Source: Gloeotrichia echinulata CP02
GTDB lineage: Bacteria > Cyanobacteriota > Cyanobacteriia > Cyanobacteriales > Nostocaceae
Assembly (NCBI GenBank): GCA_038087035.1
Contig: CP051187.1
Location: forward strand, 248,001-312,000
Length of the DNA stretch: 64,000 bases
Direction of reading: 5' to 3'
Positions 23,622-32,626 of the stretch are shown in pieces. The translations under genes were made by a program, and so were the position numbers. Under the pieces are notes generated by a model, which worked only from the letters and a program-made list of their open reading frames with translations, had not been told where the DNA came from and searched no databases. The stretch's first letter is position 1. Each line of letters starts with the position of its first letter.

Positions 23622-26159
23622 TCAATAATGATTAGGTCTAGCTAAGTTTTTAAACTTGGTAAATTGCGGATCAAATAAGAGTTTAACAGTGCCGGTCGGT
23701 CCGTTACGATGTTTAGCTACTATGACTTCGGCAATGCCGCGATCTGGACTGTCATGATTATAATAATCGTCGCGGTATAACATCATTACTAAATCCGCGT
23801 CTTGTTCAATAGAACCCGATTCTCTCAAATCTGATAACATGGGGCGCTTGTTAGTGCGTGCTTCTACACCTCTACTCAACTGAGAAAGGGCAATAATTGG
23901 GACAGATAATTCACGGGCTAAATTTTTAAGAGAACGGGTAATTCTGGATAATTCTTGTACACGATTATCACCTGCACCTTCCATTAATTGCAAGTAATCG
24001 ATGACTATTAATCCTAGTTCCATACCTTGTTCTGCTTGCAAACGCCGCGCCTGACTACGCATTTCTGTAACGGTCATATTTGGCGTGTCGTCCATAAAAA
24101 TTGGCATATCAGAAAGCATACCAATAGCACGGCTTAAGGGTTCCCACTGGGTTTGACTAATACGTCCACTCCGCAGATAACTACTTTCAATTCCAGCTTC
24201 GCTCGCTAATAACCGTTGCGCCAGTTGTTCTTTGGACATTTCTAAGCTAAACACAGCCACTGGTAATTTGTAGCCAGATGCAATATTATGAGCCAGGTTT
24301 AAGCAAAATGCTGTATTGTGAACACAGATATCATTGGCAACAAAATTGTGTGTTTCTGGAATTGTTAAGTCATAGACTTGCTTGTTACCCATTGACTCAA
24401 TAGCAACTATTTCATCCCAGTAAATATCGCTATTTGCTAACTGTTGAAGTGGCAAATTATCTAAAGCCGTGGCTAAAATCCAAAGCCTTTCTCTTCCTAA
24501 AGCACGTTTACCTACGTGCATATTTGTATGGTCTTGAATACCAGCCCGTCTGGCTAAACTATTCCAAGTTTCACTACCTTTAGCTGCGGCTATTTGTTCC
24601 CAAATTTCTATAGGTATTAGGTCACAATTAGTTTGATATCTCTTTTGAGCTATAGCTGCTGCAACTTTTGCTAAGGCCTCTTTTTTGCCAAAGATACCAA
24701 TTTCTGAGATGAAATTCTTGATAGATAAGGCATCAGTAATATCTAATTGCCACGCTGATCTGCGGGTGTTTTTATACTTTACAGAACGCTTTTTAAGACT
24801 GGCAATAATGCCAAATCTTAATAACAGATGTTGGATCTGTCTGGCTAGTTTCTCGCTGACAGTTGTATAGCCTAACTGTGATTGACTACTAGAAAGTAGT
24901 GTAGCCCATCCATCTGTAGCAAAAAGACGGTTAAGTAATAGAGATAATTGCGATCGCTCTAATTTAAAGACGATATCTGGAATAGTTTTAGCATGAGCAT
25001 CTTTGCCCCATAAACCTAATTTTTCCAACCAAGCTGTTAGTGAATTACCACTAGATTTACTGATGATGGCTTGGGAAAAATCTGCTTGTAGTAATGGATT
25101 ACTATTTGTAAATCGTGGATTGCTGTTAGTTAAACCACCATCGCCAATTAAATAACCTAATAACTTGACTTCGCACTCACGCATGGCTTCGCTACCAAAC
25201 ACATCTATTTGGCGGGGAACGGCTATTTTATCACCCACTTTCAGATGTTCTAATCTTTGCCAGCCTTTAATAGTCAAATATGGATGGGTGATTGTAGTTT
25301 CAATAGTCCGCCCCAAGCGAGTAGTAACACGAAAAACTGGTTTAATACCATCATCCACAAACGCAGATGGTTGGGTAAAGGTAAATTTCCAGTTGTCATT
25401 TAACGTTAATAATGTGCCGTGACGGTGCTTGTATAATTCTTCAATTGTGGCAATTCGACCATCTGCGAGAACGATTTCTGAATCAAAGCTGAGGCATTTC
25501 CCCATTGATGGTCTGCCAGCTACAATAATCAAATCAGAACGCTGAAAGCCACTGGTCATGGTATCTAAATCATAGAAACCACAGGGAATTCCCGGTAAAG
25601 CAATACCTTGATGACGGTTTTCAATATCTTGAAAAGCATTAATTAGGGTATCAGAAATGTGAACTAAACCTGATTGGGGACGTTGTTGGGTAACGCCAAA
25701 AACTTTCTGTTCTGCTTGATCTAATACAATTGGTAGCTCTTTCTCAGTTTCGTAACCGAGATGAACAATTTCATTACCAGCTTTAATTAACTGTCGTCGC
25801 AGGAATTTGTCCATCACCAACCCAGCCAAGGCGTCGATGTTAACGGCTGAGACGGTGCGGTCTACCAGGGTGACTAATTTATTTCTCCCACCAATTCGGG
25901 TTAGTAAATCGTTATCAGCCAGCCAAGTTGTCACCGCTAGCAGGTCTGTGGGTTTACCTTGGCGATGGAGCAGCAGGGCTGCAGTATAGATATCTCTGTG
26001 AGCGCTAATGTAGAAAGCTTCTGATTTGAGGCGATCGCTCACTCGACCCATCGCTTCGGGATCTAGTAAAATTCCCCCCAAAATCGCTTCTTCTGCTTCA
26101 ATATTTTGGGGTGGTAGGCGATCGCTACCATCTCCCTGAAAATTCAGTTCTTCAGCCAT
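23622..26159 (-). CDS. dnaB: Replicative DNA helicase DnaB with intein
   Basis: 845-aa precursor of the hexameric replication-fork helicase. N-terminal domain (residues 1-110, PQNIEAEEAILGGILLDPEA), linker, then the RecA-like motor. The Walker A motif is split: GRPSMGK (residues 215-221) is followed by an intein (222-615) and resumes with TAFCLNLA. Walker B LIVIDYLQL, and the arginine-finger region SQLSRGVEARTNKRP with RESGSIEQDADLVM, are intact. Removing the intein gives a 451-aa helicase, a normal length. Activity therefore requires splicing. ATG 26159. Convergent with the FKBP gene, 66 bp apart. Confidence 0.97.
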   Translation of the reverse strand: MAEELNFQGDGSDRLPPQNIEAEEAILGGILLDPEAMGRVSDRLKSEAFYISAHRDIYTAALLLHRQGKPTDLLAVTTWLADNDLLTRIGGRNKLVTLVDRTVSAVNIDALAGLVMDKFLRRQLIKAGNEIVHLGYETEKELPIVLDQAEQKVFGVTQQRPQSGLVHISDTLINAFQDIENRHQGIALPGIPCGFYDLDTMTSGFQRSDLIIVAGRPSMGKCLSFDSEIVLADGRIATIEELYKHRHGTLLTLNDNWKFTFTQPSAFVDDGIKPVFRVTTRLGRTIETTITHPYLTIKGWQRLEHLKVGDKIAVPRQIDVFGSEAMRECEVKLLGYLIGDGGLTNSNPRFTNSNPLLQADFSQAIISKSSGNSLTAWLEKLGLWGKDAHAKTIPDIVFKLERSQLSLLLNRLFATDGWATLLSSSQSQLGYTTVSEKLARQIQHLLLRFGIIASLKKRSVKYKNTRRSAWQLDITDALSIKNFISEIGIFGKKEALAKVAAAIAQKRYQTNCDLIPIEIWEQIAAAKGSETWNSLARRAGIQDHTNMHVGKRALGRERLWILATALDNLPLQQLANSDIYWDEIVAIESMGNKQVYDLTIPETHNFVANDICVHNTAFCLNLAHNIASGYKLPVAVFSLEMSKEQLAQRLLASEAGIESSYLRSGRISQTQWEPLSRAIGMLSDMPIFMDDTPNMTVTEMRSQARRLQAEQGMELGLIVIDYLQLMEGAGDNRVQELSRITRSLKNLARELSVPIIALSQLSRGVEARTNKRPMLSDLRESGSIEQDADLVMMLYRDDYYNHDSPDRGIAEVIVAKHRNGPTGTVKLLFDPQFTKFKNLARPNHY
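24315..25496 (-). other. DnaB P-loop intein (394 aa) with LAGLIDADG-type endonuclease domain
   Basis: Starts with Cys222 (CLSFDSEIVLADGRIATIEE), which is the splicing nucleophile. Block B has TITHPYLTI (TxxH). Ends in block F/G VYDLTIPETHNFVANDI then VHN, followed by Thr as the +1 nucleophile. Dodecapeptide-like LLGYLIGDGG and LLNRLFATDG motifs indicate a homing endonuclease domain, with aspartates retained. Inserted between Lys221 and Thr of the P-loop, a frequent intein site. Confidence 0.95.
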
Positions 26160-26313
26160 AAGCGTTTTAGATTGGCGATTTTGTACTTGTACTGAGCTTG
26201 TCGAGGTATTGGCGATCAGATAATTTTATTGATCGTGCGTAAAACCCCGTCCCCTTGTGGGCGGGGATGTAAGCACGGTTAAATTAGGGGGTTCGATACC
26301 CCCTAATCTAACA

Positions 26314-26549
26314 CTATCCGCGTTGCTTCTGGGTGGCAATATATTGTTTGACTGCCTCGGACGATGTACCACCGACAGACGAGTAGAATGTTCCGTCGCT
26401 CCACAGTCGAGATCCCCAAAATCTACGCTTTTTCAAATCTTTAAAAGTATTAAATATATGCACAGCAGAGATTAATTTCATTACTTTGGGCAAAATATGA
26501 TGTGGTAGCCAAGGCAGTGTTTGGCGTGTGAACTAGAAAGTATTTTCAT
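26314..26549 (-). pseudogene. tnpA: IS200-type Y1 transposase TnpA, internal deletion
   Basis: Starts MKILSSSHAKHCLGYHIIFC (typical TnpA N-terminus, LGYHIIFCPK), then jumps without the middle to a C-terminal part: RRFWGSRLWSDGTFYSSVGG and SEAVKQYIATQKQRG with TAG. The usual protein of about 140 aa lacks about 70 residues, including the HUH motif; the candidate catalytic Tyr (KQYIATQ) remains. The two parts are in different frames. Confidence 0.82.
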
Positions 26550-26654
26550 TTTTAGAGTATATTGCTTAACTATATAAAGTTTCTGATATACTCATTTTAC
26601 ACCCAATTTGGCCTGTAATTAAATGCCCAGCCAAAGCAACGGAGTGGCTCTCTA

Positions 26655-27761
26655 ATGAAGCGTACTGTTAGTATCCCAGTTGATTTACCATCTACAAGGT
26701 TCCTGCCTTTGATGAATCAGTGTGCAGAAATTTTTAATGCTCATATTGACTGGGCATTAGCTAACAGTAGCTACAACAAAAATAAGGCACACAAGCAACT
26801 GTATCATTTACTAAGAATACAGTATCCGAGTGTTCCTTCTGCGTTATTGCAAACAGTCAGGGAAAATGCTTTAGAAGCAATTAAAGCCACTAAATTCCAG
26901 CGCCTTCCCAGAAAAAAACAAACATCAGGATTGAGGTATGATCAGCGCACTATGACATTGCGTGGACATCAGTTAACCTTGTCCTGTATTGGTAAGCGAG
27001 TTAAATTAATCCTAGAAATTCCTGATTATTTCAAACAAGTTTTTGAGACTTGGGAATTTAGAGGTGCAACTTTAACTTATTCAAAGCTTTCAAAACAGTT
27101 CTGGGTTCGACTGGTTTTTGAATCACAGAATCCGCCAGAAATTACTGGGGGAATTCAGGGAATTGACCAGGGGCTTTACCATCAAGCAGTAACTTCTGAC
27201 GGACAATTTTTCTCCAGTTCCCAAATTAGAAATACTCAAAGACGTTACTTATTCAATCGTCGTCAGCTCCAACAAAAAGGCACTCGTAGCGCTAAACGTC
27301 GCCTCAAGGCGATGTCTGGACGCGAGCAGCGGTTCATGAAGGACACGAACCATTGTGTAAGTAAAAAGCTAGCTAACCAAGCAGATATAGCGGTTTTTGT
27401 GCTGGAAGACTTGTCTAGTATTCGTACCCAACGACGCGGTAAGCAAATGAATAAATGGTTGGGTAGTTGGGCATTTTACCAACAAGAGCAGTTCTTAGCT
27501 TACAAAGCAGAAGCTTTAGGAAAACGAGTGGTACACCAAGACCCTCGGTACACTTCCCAAAAGTGCAATGTTTGTCAGCATATTAAAAGAACAAACCGCC
27601 ATAAGTCTAAGTTCCATTGCAAAAACTGTGGACACCAAACTCACGCGGATCTCAATGCTTCTAGAAATGTCCGTGATGACTATATTCTCTCCTCTACCTA
27701 CCGGTCTTTGGAGCAGGGGTCAGTCAATACCCCGTATGTTTCAGGAAATTCTGTTTCCTAG
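26655..27761 (+). CDS. tnpB: TnpB, RNA-guided nuclease of IS200/IS605 family
   Basis: 368 aa. N-terminal OrfB/IS605 region, RuvC-like residues Asp in GIDQGLYHQA, Glu in VLEDLSS and Asp in THADLNASRN, and the zinc finger CNVCQHI ... CKNCGH before the last aspartate. All catalytic residues and four cysteines are present, so it looks functional. Known TnpBs are omega-RNA-guided DNA nucleases that preserve the element at its donor site; the omega-RNA is expected from the 3' end of this gene through the right hairpin at 27768-27792. ATG 26655; promoter region contains the divergent tnpA relic. Confidence 0.92.
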   Translation: MKRTVSIPVDLPSTRFLPLMNQCAEIFNAHIDWALANSSYNKNKAHKQLYHLLRIQYPSVPSALLQTVRENALEAIKATKFQRLPRKKQTSGLRYDQRTMTLRGHQLTLSCIGKRVKLILEIPDYFKQVFETWEFRGATLTYSKLSKQFWVRLVFESQNPPEITGGIQGIDQGLYHQAVTSDGQFFSSSQIRNTQRRYLFNRRQLQQKGTRSAKRRLKAMSGREQRFMKDTNHCVSKKLANQADIAVFVLEDLSSIRTQRRGKQMNKWLGSWAFYQQEQFLAYKAEALGKRVVHQDPRYTSQKCNVCQHIKRTNRHKSKFHCKNCGHQTHADLNASRNVRDDYILSSTYRSLEQGSVNTPYVSGNSVS

Positions 27762-27821
27762 TTACAAGCCCCATCCCCTCGTGGGTGGGGCAGTTGACAG
27801 ATTTACTCTCAATAAGTACTC

Positions 27822-28145
27822 AACATAACTACGCAAGGAATTTAATTTTAGCACCTCATTATACAAATAAAAAATGTAGTGATTGTGGCGTCAATATGAA
27901 AAAATCTCTATGCAAATTACAACCACGTTTGTCGCTGTGGTTGTAATTTGCATAGAGATGAAAACGCTGCAATCAATATTTTATAATCTTGCTATGCAAG
28001 CTAGGGATGGGCAATCCCGAAGTAACGCTAAAGGACTAGCAACCTCTACTGTGCCTGGCTAAAGCCTGTCAGAGTAGAGGTTGCTAGGGTGAATTGAGAA
28101 TCCCCTGTCTGGGACACGCTGCGTGAAGGGCTTTAGCCAGGGGAG
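27822..28145 (+). pseudogene. C-terminal relic of a second tnpB, with right-end hairpin
   Basis: Frame 1 reads YARNLILAPHYTNKKCSDCG (zinc-finger half), then a frame break; CGCNLHRDENAAINIL resumes at about 27935-27985 in another frame, and ARDGQSRSNAKGLATSTVPG ends at TAA 28060-28062. A 23-bp perfect inverted repeat (27904-27926 and 27937-27959, 10-nt loop) causes the break. A further inverted repeat GCAACCTCTACT / AGTAGAGGTTGC (28039-28084) and CCCCTG ... CAGGGGAG (28103-28144) follow, the latter with a short repeat in its loop. Confidence 0.72.
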
Positions 28146-28162
28146 TTTCAATTATCAATCCC

Positions 28163-28360
28163 TTAGTGTTGAACAGTTTTCTTAGCGTGATGTTTTTTGG
28201 TGTGATGTGTTTTGACTGAATGCTTCTTAACGCCTTTGTTGGCTTTAACATGACTAGACATAGCCGGAGTAGCAACTTCTGCTTTCACAGCGGGCGCAGC
28301 AATAGCTACAGGTCCAACAAGTACTAGAGAAAGAAGTAAAGCTTTAGCAAACTTATTCAT
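28163..28360 (-). CDS. Small secreted basic His/Lys-rich protein
   Basis: 65 aa: signal peptide MNKFAKALLLSLVLVGPVAI with AAPAVKA cleavage region, then a mature peptide of about 35 residues rich in Lys and His (VKTHHTKKHHAKKTVQH). Histidine clusters may bind metal; this is inference. ATG 28360 is followed upstream by AGGAGTC 8 nt away (GGAG). Next to tnpB debris; function unknown. Confidence 0.65.
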   Translation of the reverse strand: MNKFAKALLLSLVLVGPVAIAAPAVKAEVATPAMSSHVKANKGVKKHSVKTHHTKKHHAKKTVQH

Positions 28361-28763
28361 TTGAGACTCCTAATTGATTTCATTCAACGAACCAACAATG
28401 TAACTATCACAAACTCATGTGTCAGAGTCTTGTTATTTATGTGAAGTTTCTATGTATATTTCTGCTACAATTGCTGAGAAATTTCCGGTCATTTAACTGG
28501 TTTATCAAGTATAATTAACGCTATATTCTCTATTTTTAATGAAAAATGAATGATTGAGTAAAGATTTTGTCGGGAGAAACTAAATATGAATGATTTGAAC
28601 AACCACAGTTCTCGCAGGGGTTTAGCATTGCTAAACCCCTACAGCGTGGGTCGATTTACAACAATTAGAGCAGAAAGCTTCAGCATAAGATGTAATTTGC
28701 AGCCCGCATCAGCGGGCTGTATCAGTACAGCGAAAAAATCAATTCGCCCTAATCTCTAAACTC
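28361..28763. other. Intergenic region, 403 bp
   Basis: AT-rich, with a palindrome GGGGTTTAGCATTGCTAAACCCC at 28617-28639 and GCAGCCCGC / GCGGGCTG (28697-28718). It contains the promoters of the divergent flanking genes but I could not assign them. No gene seen. Confidence 0.6.
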
Positions 28764-29411
28764 ATGAGTCAAATTGTCTGGATAGCAAGACACGCCAACC
28801 GTCTCGACTTCGTAAACCCTGATTGGTTTCTCACCGCTGAACGACGCTACGATCCACCTCTGTCTGATGATGGTTTTGTCCAAGCACAGCAGCTAGCCAA
28901 GCGCTTGTACTTAGAAAATATTACTCAGATTTTTGCTTCACCTTTTCTGCGAACGGTACAAACCGCCAACGCCGTCGCCCAAGTGCTGGATTTGCCCATT
29001 AAACTAGAAACAGGCTTGAGTGAATGGCTAAATCCGGCTTGGATGACAGAAGAACCAGAAAGACTGTCAACTCTAGCGTTAAAAAAATTATTTCCCAGAA
29101 TTGACCTCAGCTACACTCCACGGATAGCTGCAAAGTATCCTGAAACTCACGAACAAGTGCGGGAACGTTCTGGACAAACTGCTAGATGTCTTGCGGCTGA
29201 ATACTTTCCCGAAGATATACTACTGGTAGCACATGGTGCATCAGTCCTAGGTGGGGCAATGGGGTTAGTCGGGGAAATTGCGAAAACGGAAGTTAAGGCT
29301 TCCTTATGTTCCTTAGTCAAAGTGGTACGTCAAGACTCAGAATGGTTATTAGAACTCAAGGGAGATACTTCCCATTTGACCCAGGTAGAGACGGCGATTC
29401 GATTTCACTAG
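28764..29411 (+). CDS. Histidine phosphatase family protein (phosphoglycerate mutase-like)
   Basis: 215 aa, cytosolic. The catalytic RHG-type motif is ARHANR (residues 8-13; His phospho-acceptor), second-half signatures are ASPFLRTVQTA (R61-like arginine), and the second histidine is in LLVAHGASV (about residue 156). GLSEWLNPAW contains the acid. The Gly of RHG is replaced by Ala, which occurs in some members. Substrate cannot be read from sequence. Its stop lies 21 bp before glk, suggesting a two-gene operon related to sugar-phosphate metabolism. Confidence 0.88.
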   Translation: MSQIVWIARHANRLDFVNPDWFLTAERRYDPPLSDDGFVQAQQLAKRLYLENITQIFASPFLRTVQTANAVAQVLDLPIKLETGLSEWLNPAWMTEEPERLSTLALKKLFPRIDLSYTPRIAAKYPETHEQVRERSGQTARCLAAEYFPEDILLVAHGASVLGGAMGLVGEIAKTEVKASLCSLVKVVRQDSEWLLELKGDTSHLTQVETAIRFH

Positions 29412-29432
29412 ATTCAACTAATTGCAAATTAT

Positions 29433-30458
29433 ATGACCTTACTATTAGCAGGAGACATTGGCGGCACAAAAACGATTCTGCGATTGGTTGAGACATCCGA
29501 CTCACCAGGTTTACGTACTATCCATGAAGCAAGTTACCCCAGTGGAGATTTTCCTGACTTAGTGCCGATAGTACAGCAGTTTTTGGTACAAGCTAAGGCA
29601 CCGACACCCCAAAAAGCTTGCTTTGCGATCGCTGGGCCTGTGGTTAATCATACTGCCAAGTTGACGAATTTGGCTTGGTACTTGGATACCGAACGTCTAC
29701 AACAAGAACTAAACATTTCCTCCGTCTCTCTGATCAATGACTTTGCTGCTGTTGGTTATGGAATTTTTGGCTTAACCAAACAAGATTTGCTGACTTTACA
29801 AGTCGGTAAACACCAACCAGAAGCACCCATAGCTGTCATCGGTGCTGGTACTGGTTTAGGAGAAGGATTTTTAATCAAGCAAGGAAATCACTATCAAGTC
29901 TTTCCTTCCGAAGGTGGACACGCTGATTTTGCCCCTCGTAACGAGTTAGAATTTCTGCTATTGAAATACCTGCTGGATAAACATGATATCCAACGTGTTT
30001 CTGTAGAACGGGTAGTTTCGGGACAGGGGATTGTCTCCATTTACCAATTTTTGCGCGACCGCAAAATGGCTACAGAATCACCAGACATCGCCCAAACCGT
30101 CAGAACTTGGGAACAAGAAGCCGGACAACCAGAGAAAAGCGTTGATCCTGGTGCGGTAATTGGTAAGGCTGCATTAGAAGGACGCGATCGCCTCTCGGAA
30201 CAAACGATACAATTATTTATCGAAGCCTATGGTGCAGAAGCCGGCAATTTGGCAATTAAACTCCTACCCTACGGTGGATTATATATTGCTGGTGGCATTG
30301 CTCCAAAAATACTGCCTTTGATGCAAAATAGCAGCTTTCTGTTAAATTTCACCCAAAAAGGCCGGATGCGTTCCATCCTCGAAGAAATACCGGTGTATAT
30401 TATTCTCAATCAACAAGTCGGATTAATTGGTGCTGCTTTATCTGCGGCTAGGTTATAA
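29433..30458 (+). CDS. glk: Glucokinase (Glk)
   Basis: 341 aa; ATP-dependent phosphorylation of glucose to glucose-6-phosphate in the cytosol. N-terminal phosphate-1 motif LLLAGDIGGTKT, then KACFAIAGPVVNHTAKLTN, SLINDFAAVGYG (catalytic Asp), GAGTGLGEGFL, EGGHADFAPR and YIAGGIAPKILP match the Glk family (Pfam Glucokinase), longer than ROK kinases. Length typical. ATG 29433, 21 bp after a histidine phosphatase gene. Confidence 0.95.
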   Translation: MTLLLAGDIGGTKTILRLVETSDSPGLRTIHEASYPSGDFPDLVPIVQQFLVQAKAPTPQKACFAIAGPVVNHTAKLTNLAWYLDTERLQQELNISSVSLINDFAAVGYGIFGLTKQDLLTLQVGKHQPEAPIAVIGAGTGLGEGFLIKQGNHYQVFPSEGGHADFAPRNELEFLLLKYLLDKHDIQRVSVERVVSGQGIVSIYQFLRDRKMATESPDIAQTVRTWEQEAGQPEKSVDPGAVIGKAALEGRDRLSEQTIQLFIEAYGAEAGNLAIKLLPYGGLYIAGGIAPKILPLMQNSSFLLNFTQKGRMRSILEEIPVYIILNQQVGLIGAALSAARL

Positions 30459-30622
30459 CAACTAAGTAAGTTGGTGAAAATAAATATTACTAGTTTGAGT
30501 ATAGGGCATGGAGCATGGGACATGGCAGAATATGCTTGATTTGGGACTTTGACTTAGTGATTTTTATTTCCACTAACTTACAAATATCATCCGTTATATC
30601 AGCAGCATAAAAAGCAAAAACC

Positions 30623-31267
30623 ATGACAATTAAGGTTTTTTTGTCATTAATTATCGCCACTTGTGTATGTAGTGGAACTGCATTAGTTGAGGCTCGTCAA
30701 CCAAAAACGACTGTGGCGCCAGCTAAAGCCAGCACCTCTCAAGCAAAGAAGTCTGTTTTACCAGTTAAACCAAAAGTTTCTGAGGTAATACAGCCTAAAT
30801 GGACATTATTCAACGCTCCTGATGGGCGCTTTAGTGTTTTAATGCCAGGAGTGCCTAAACGAGATACCCAATCTCAAAAAACCTACATGGGGGAAATTAA
30901 TTTAGAACTATTTGTAGCTCAACCGCCAAAGCAGGAAGTAGCATATATAGTTGCTTACAATGACTTTCCTTATGCCTATGGTCAAATGGCAAACCCTCAA
31001 CAAATACTGAATAATGCACAGACTATGGCTTTGAAAACTACGAAAAGCAATCTGATTAGTCAGAGAAATATTCGCAGTTCTAATGGTCATCCTGGTAAAG
31101 AAATTGAGTATATCAATTCTATCGGGAAAGTTACTAAAACCAGGATGTATTTTGCTGAGGGGCGTTTGTATCAAGTCACGGCTATAGTTAGTAAAAAACA
31201 ACGCCAAACTTTAGCTAAAACCATTACCGGGTATTTAAATTCTTTTCAGGTCGTTTTGAAAAGTTGA
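30623..31267 (+). CDS. Secreted hypothetical protein
   Basis: 214 aa. Signal peptide (VFLSLIIATCVCSGTALVEA), a low-complexity Ala/Lys/Pro linker (PAKASTSQAKKSVLPVKP), then a soluble domain beginning WTLFNAPDGRFSVLMPG and ending TITGYLNSFQVVLKS. The last domain, with FNAPDGRFSVLMPG-x-P, is common in cyanobacterial exported proteins of unknown role. ATG 30623. No clear operon partner. Confidence 0.75.
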   Translation: MTIKVFLSLIIATCVCSGTALVEARQPKTTVAPAKASTSQAKKSVLPVKPKVSEVIQPKWTLFNAPDGRFSVLMPGVPKRDTQSQKTYMGEINLELFVAQPPKQEVAYIVAYNDFPYAYGQMANPQQILNNAQTMALKTTKSNLISQRNIRSSNGHPGKEIEYINSIGKVTKTRMYFAEGRLYQVTAIVSKKQRQTLAKTITGYLNSFQVVLKS

Positions 31268-31304
31268 GCAATTATAGCGTTTCTCGCCCTAGTGAGGTAC
31301 ATCG

Positions 31305-31333
31305 GTAAGGGCACGGCAGTGCCGTGCCCCTAC
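31305..31333. repeat. Palindromic dispersed repeat
   Basis: GGGCACGGCAGTGCCGTGCCC centre with GTA.. / ..TAC flanks; the same family occurs at 13370-13398, 61441-61470 and 63956-63984. Confidence 0.85.
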
Positions 31334-31511
31334 ATCGCGTGATACAATTTTGTACCTCATCTGAATAGGAAGTGCTGTAAGTAGGGTCTGTTAGGCACAG
31401 ATTTCCATCTGCTTGGTTGCAAACAACATTTCCTTGGTGCGCCTAACGCACCGACACACAACGTGGTGCGTTAGACTAAAGCCAATAAGTTGATGAAGTG
31501 GATGATAATTT

Positions 31512-32153
31512 ATGAACAAAATCCAAACACAAATCCCCACCGATACCTGGGTGACAGCAACTTGGGATGAATATATCCAAATAGTTGAAGACCCAGCCTA
31601 TGAAAAAGCCAAGTGCTACTACCACAATCAAAAAATGAGGATTGAAATGCCACCAGTAGGAAATGATCACGCCAGTGACCACACAATTATTATATTTGCT
31701 GTTAACCTGTTTGGCAGTATTAAATTTATTGCTTTAAATGGTAAGGATAACTGCACCTACCGCAAAACAGGCTTTGATGATGCCCAACCTGATGTGTCTT
31801 ATTACATTGGCGAAAATGCTGATGTCATTCCTTTCGGAACTTCAATCATTAATTTAGATATATATCGACCGCCAAATTTAGTAATAGAAGTAGCCAATAG
31901 TTCTCTAGCTGATGATAAAGGTGAAAAACGGCTACTTTATGAAGATTTAGGAATAGCTGAATACTGGATAATAGATGTTAAGAATGCCCAAGTAATCGCT
32001 TTTGTTATGGAAAATCAAGGTAGTCGAAGAATTACAGAATCTCAGGTATTACCAGGTTTGCAAATTTCTTTACTCAATGATGCTTTACGCCGAACTCGTC
32101 AAATGAATCAGGGTCAAGTTGGTGCTTGGTTATTAGCTGAATTTCAGAAGTAA
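31512..32153 (+). CDS. Uma2 family (DUF820) putative endonuclease
   Basis: 213 aa, PD-(D/E)XK-like: QPDVSYYIGE, PPNLVIEVANSSL, and EDLGIAEYWIIDVKN are the conserved acidic core and the terminal YWIID strand. N-terminus MNKIQTQIPTDTWVTATWDE. Start ATG 31512. Its stop is followed at once by a long heptamer array. No partner gene; the family's role is not established. Confidence 0.82.
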   Translation: MNKIQTQIPTDTWVTATWDEYIQIVEDPAYEKAKCYYHNQKMRIEMPPVGNDHASDHTIIIFAVNLFGSIKFIALNGKDNCTYRKTGFDDAQPDVSYYIGENADVIPFGTSIINLDIYRPPNLVIEVANSSLADDKGEKRLLYEDLGIAEYWIIDVKNAQVIAFVMENQGSRRITESQVLPGLQISLLNDALRRTRQMNQGQVGAWLLAEFQK

Positions 32154-32156
32154 TTT

Positions 32157-32483
32157 GTCATTTGTCATTTGTCATTTGTCATTTGTCATTTGTCATTGGT
32201 CATTGGTCATTGGTCATTTGTCATTGGTCATTGGTCATTGGTCATTTGTCATTGGTCATTTGTCATTGGTCATTTGTCATTGGTCATTTGTCATTGGTCT
32301 CTCCCAAAGCGCGAACCTCACGGGCGAAGTAATAAGTAAGAAGTAAGATTCATTACTCATTACTCATTACTCATTACTCATTACTCATTACTCATTACTC
32401 ATTACTCATTACTCATTACTCATTACTCATTACTCATTACTCATTACTCATTACTCATTACTCATTACTCATTACTCATTACT
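32157..32483. repeat. Heptamer arrays GTCATTK and CATTACT
   Basis: Two arrays after the Uma2 stop: about 20 copies of GTCATTT/GTCATTG (32157-32299) and 19 in-phase copies of CATTACT (32351-32483), followed by CCCCAATC-type repeats at 32520-32550. No gene; a 63-aa frame inside the array is repeat translation. Confidence 0.92.
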
Positions 32484-32626
32484 CATTTAATTATTGAGAT
32501 GTGGTGAGAAATTCGGGTAATCCCCAATCCCCAATCCCTAATCCCCAATCCCTGGTCACTGAGCGGAGCCGTTCGCGTAGCGTCTCGCAGAGAAGTGCAA
32601 TCCCCATTTGTCACGGGTTCGGCGGA

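Larger units (their letters stand above)
26234..27798 (+). mobile_element. IS200/IS605 element: intact tnpB, deleted divergent tnpA
   Basis: Left hairpin at 26243-26266 (CCCCGTCCCC ... GGGCGGGG) and right hairpin at 27768-27792 (GCCCCATCCC ... GGGTGGGGC) bound the element. TTGAT, the insertion target known for ISDra2, lies immediately left (26229-26233). It carries a minus-strand tnpA relic and plus-strand tnpB. Without HUH catalysis in tnpA it could move only with a transposase in trans. Confidence 0.8.

Noticed and set aside
26281..26310. Sequence GGGGGTTCGATACCCCC resembling a tRNA T-arm
   Set aside because: Perfect palindrome in the IS left end, without the other tRNA arms.
32155..32346. 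63-aa frame in heptamer repeats
   Set aside because: Pure repeat translation (FVICHLS), no start site or composition of a gene.
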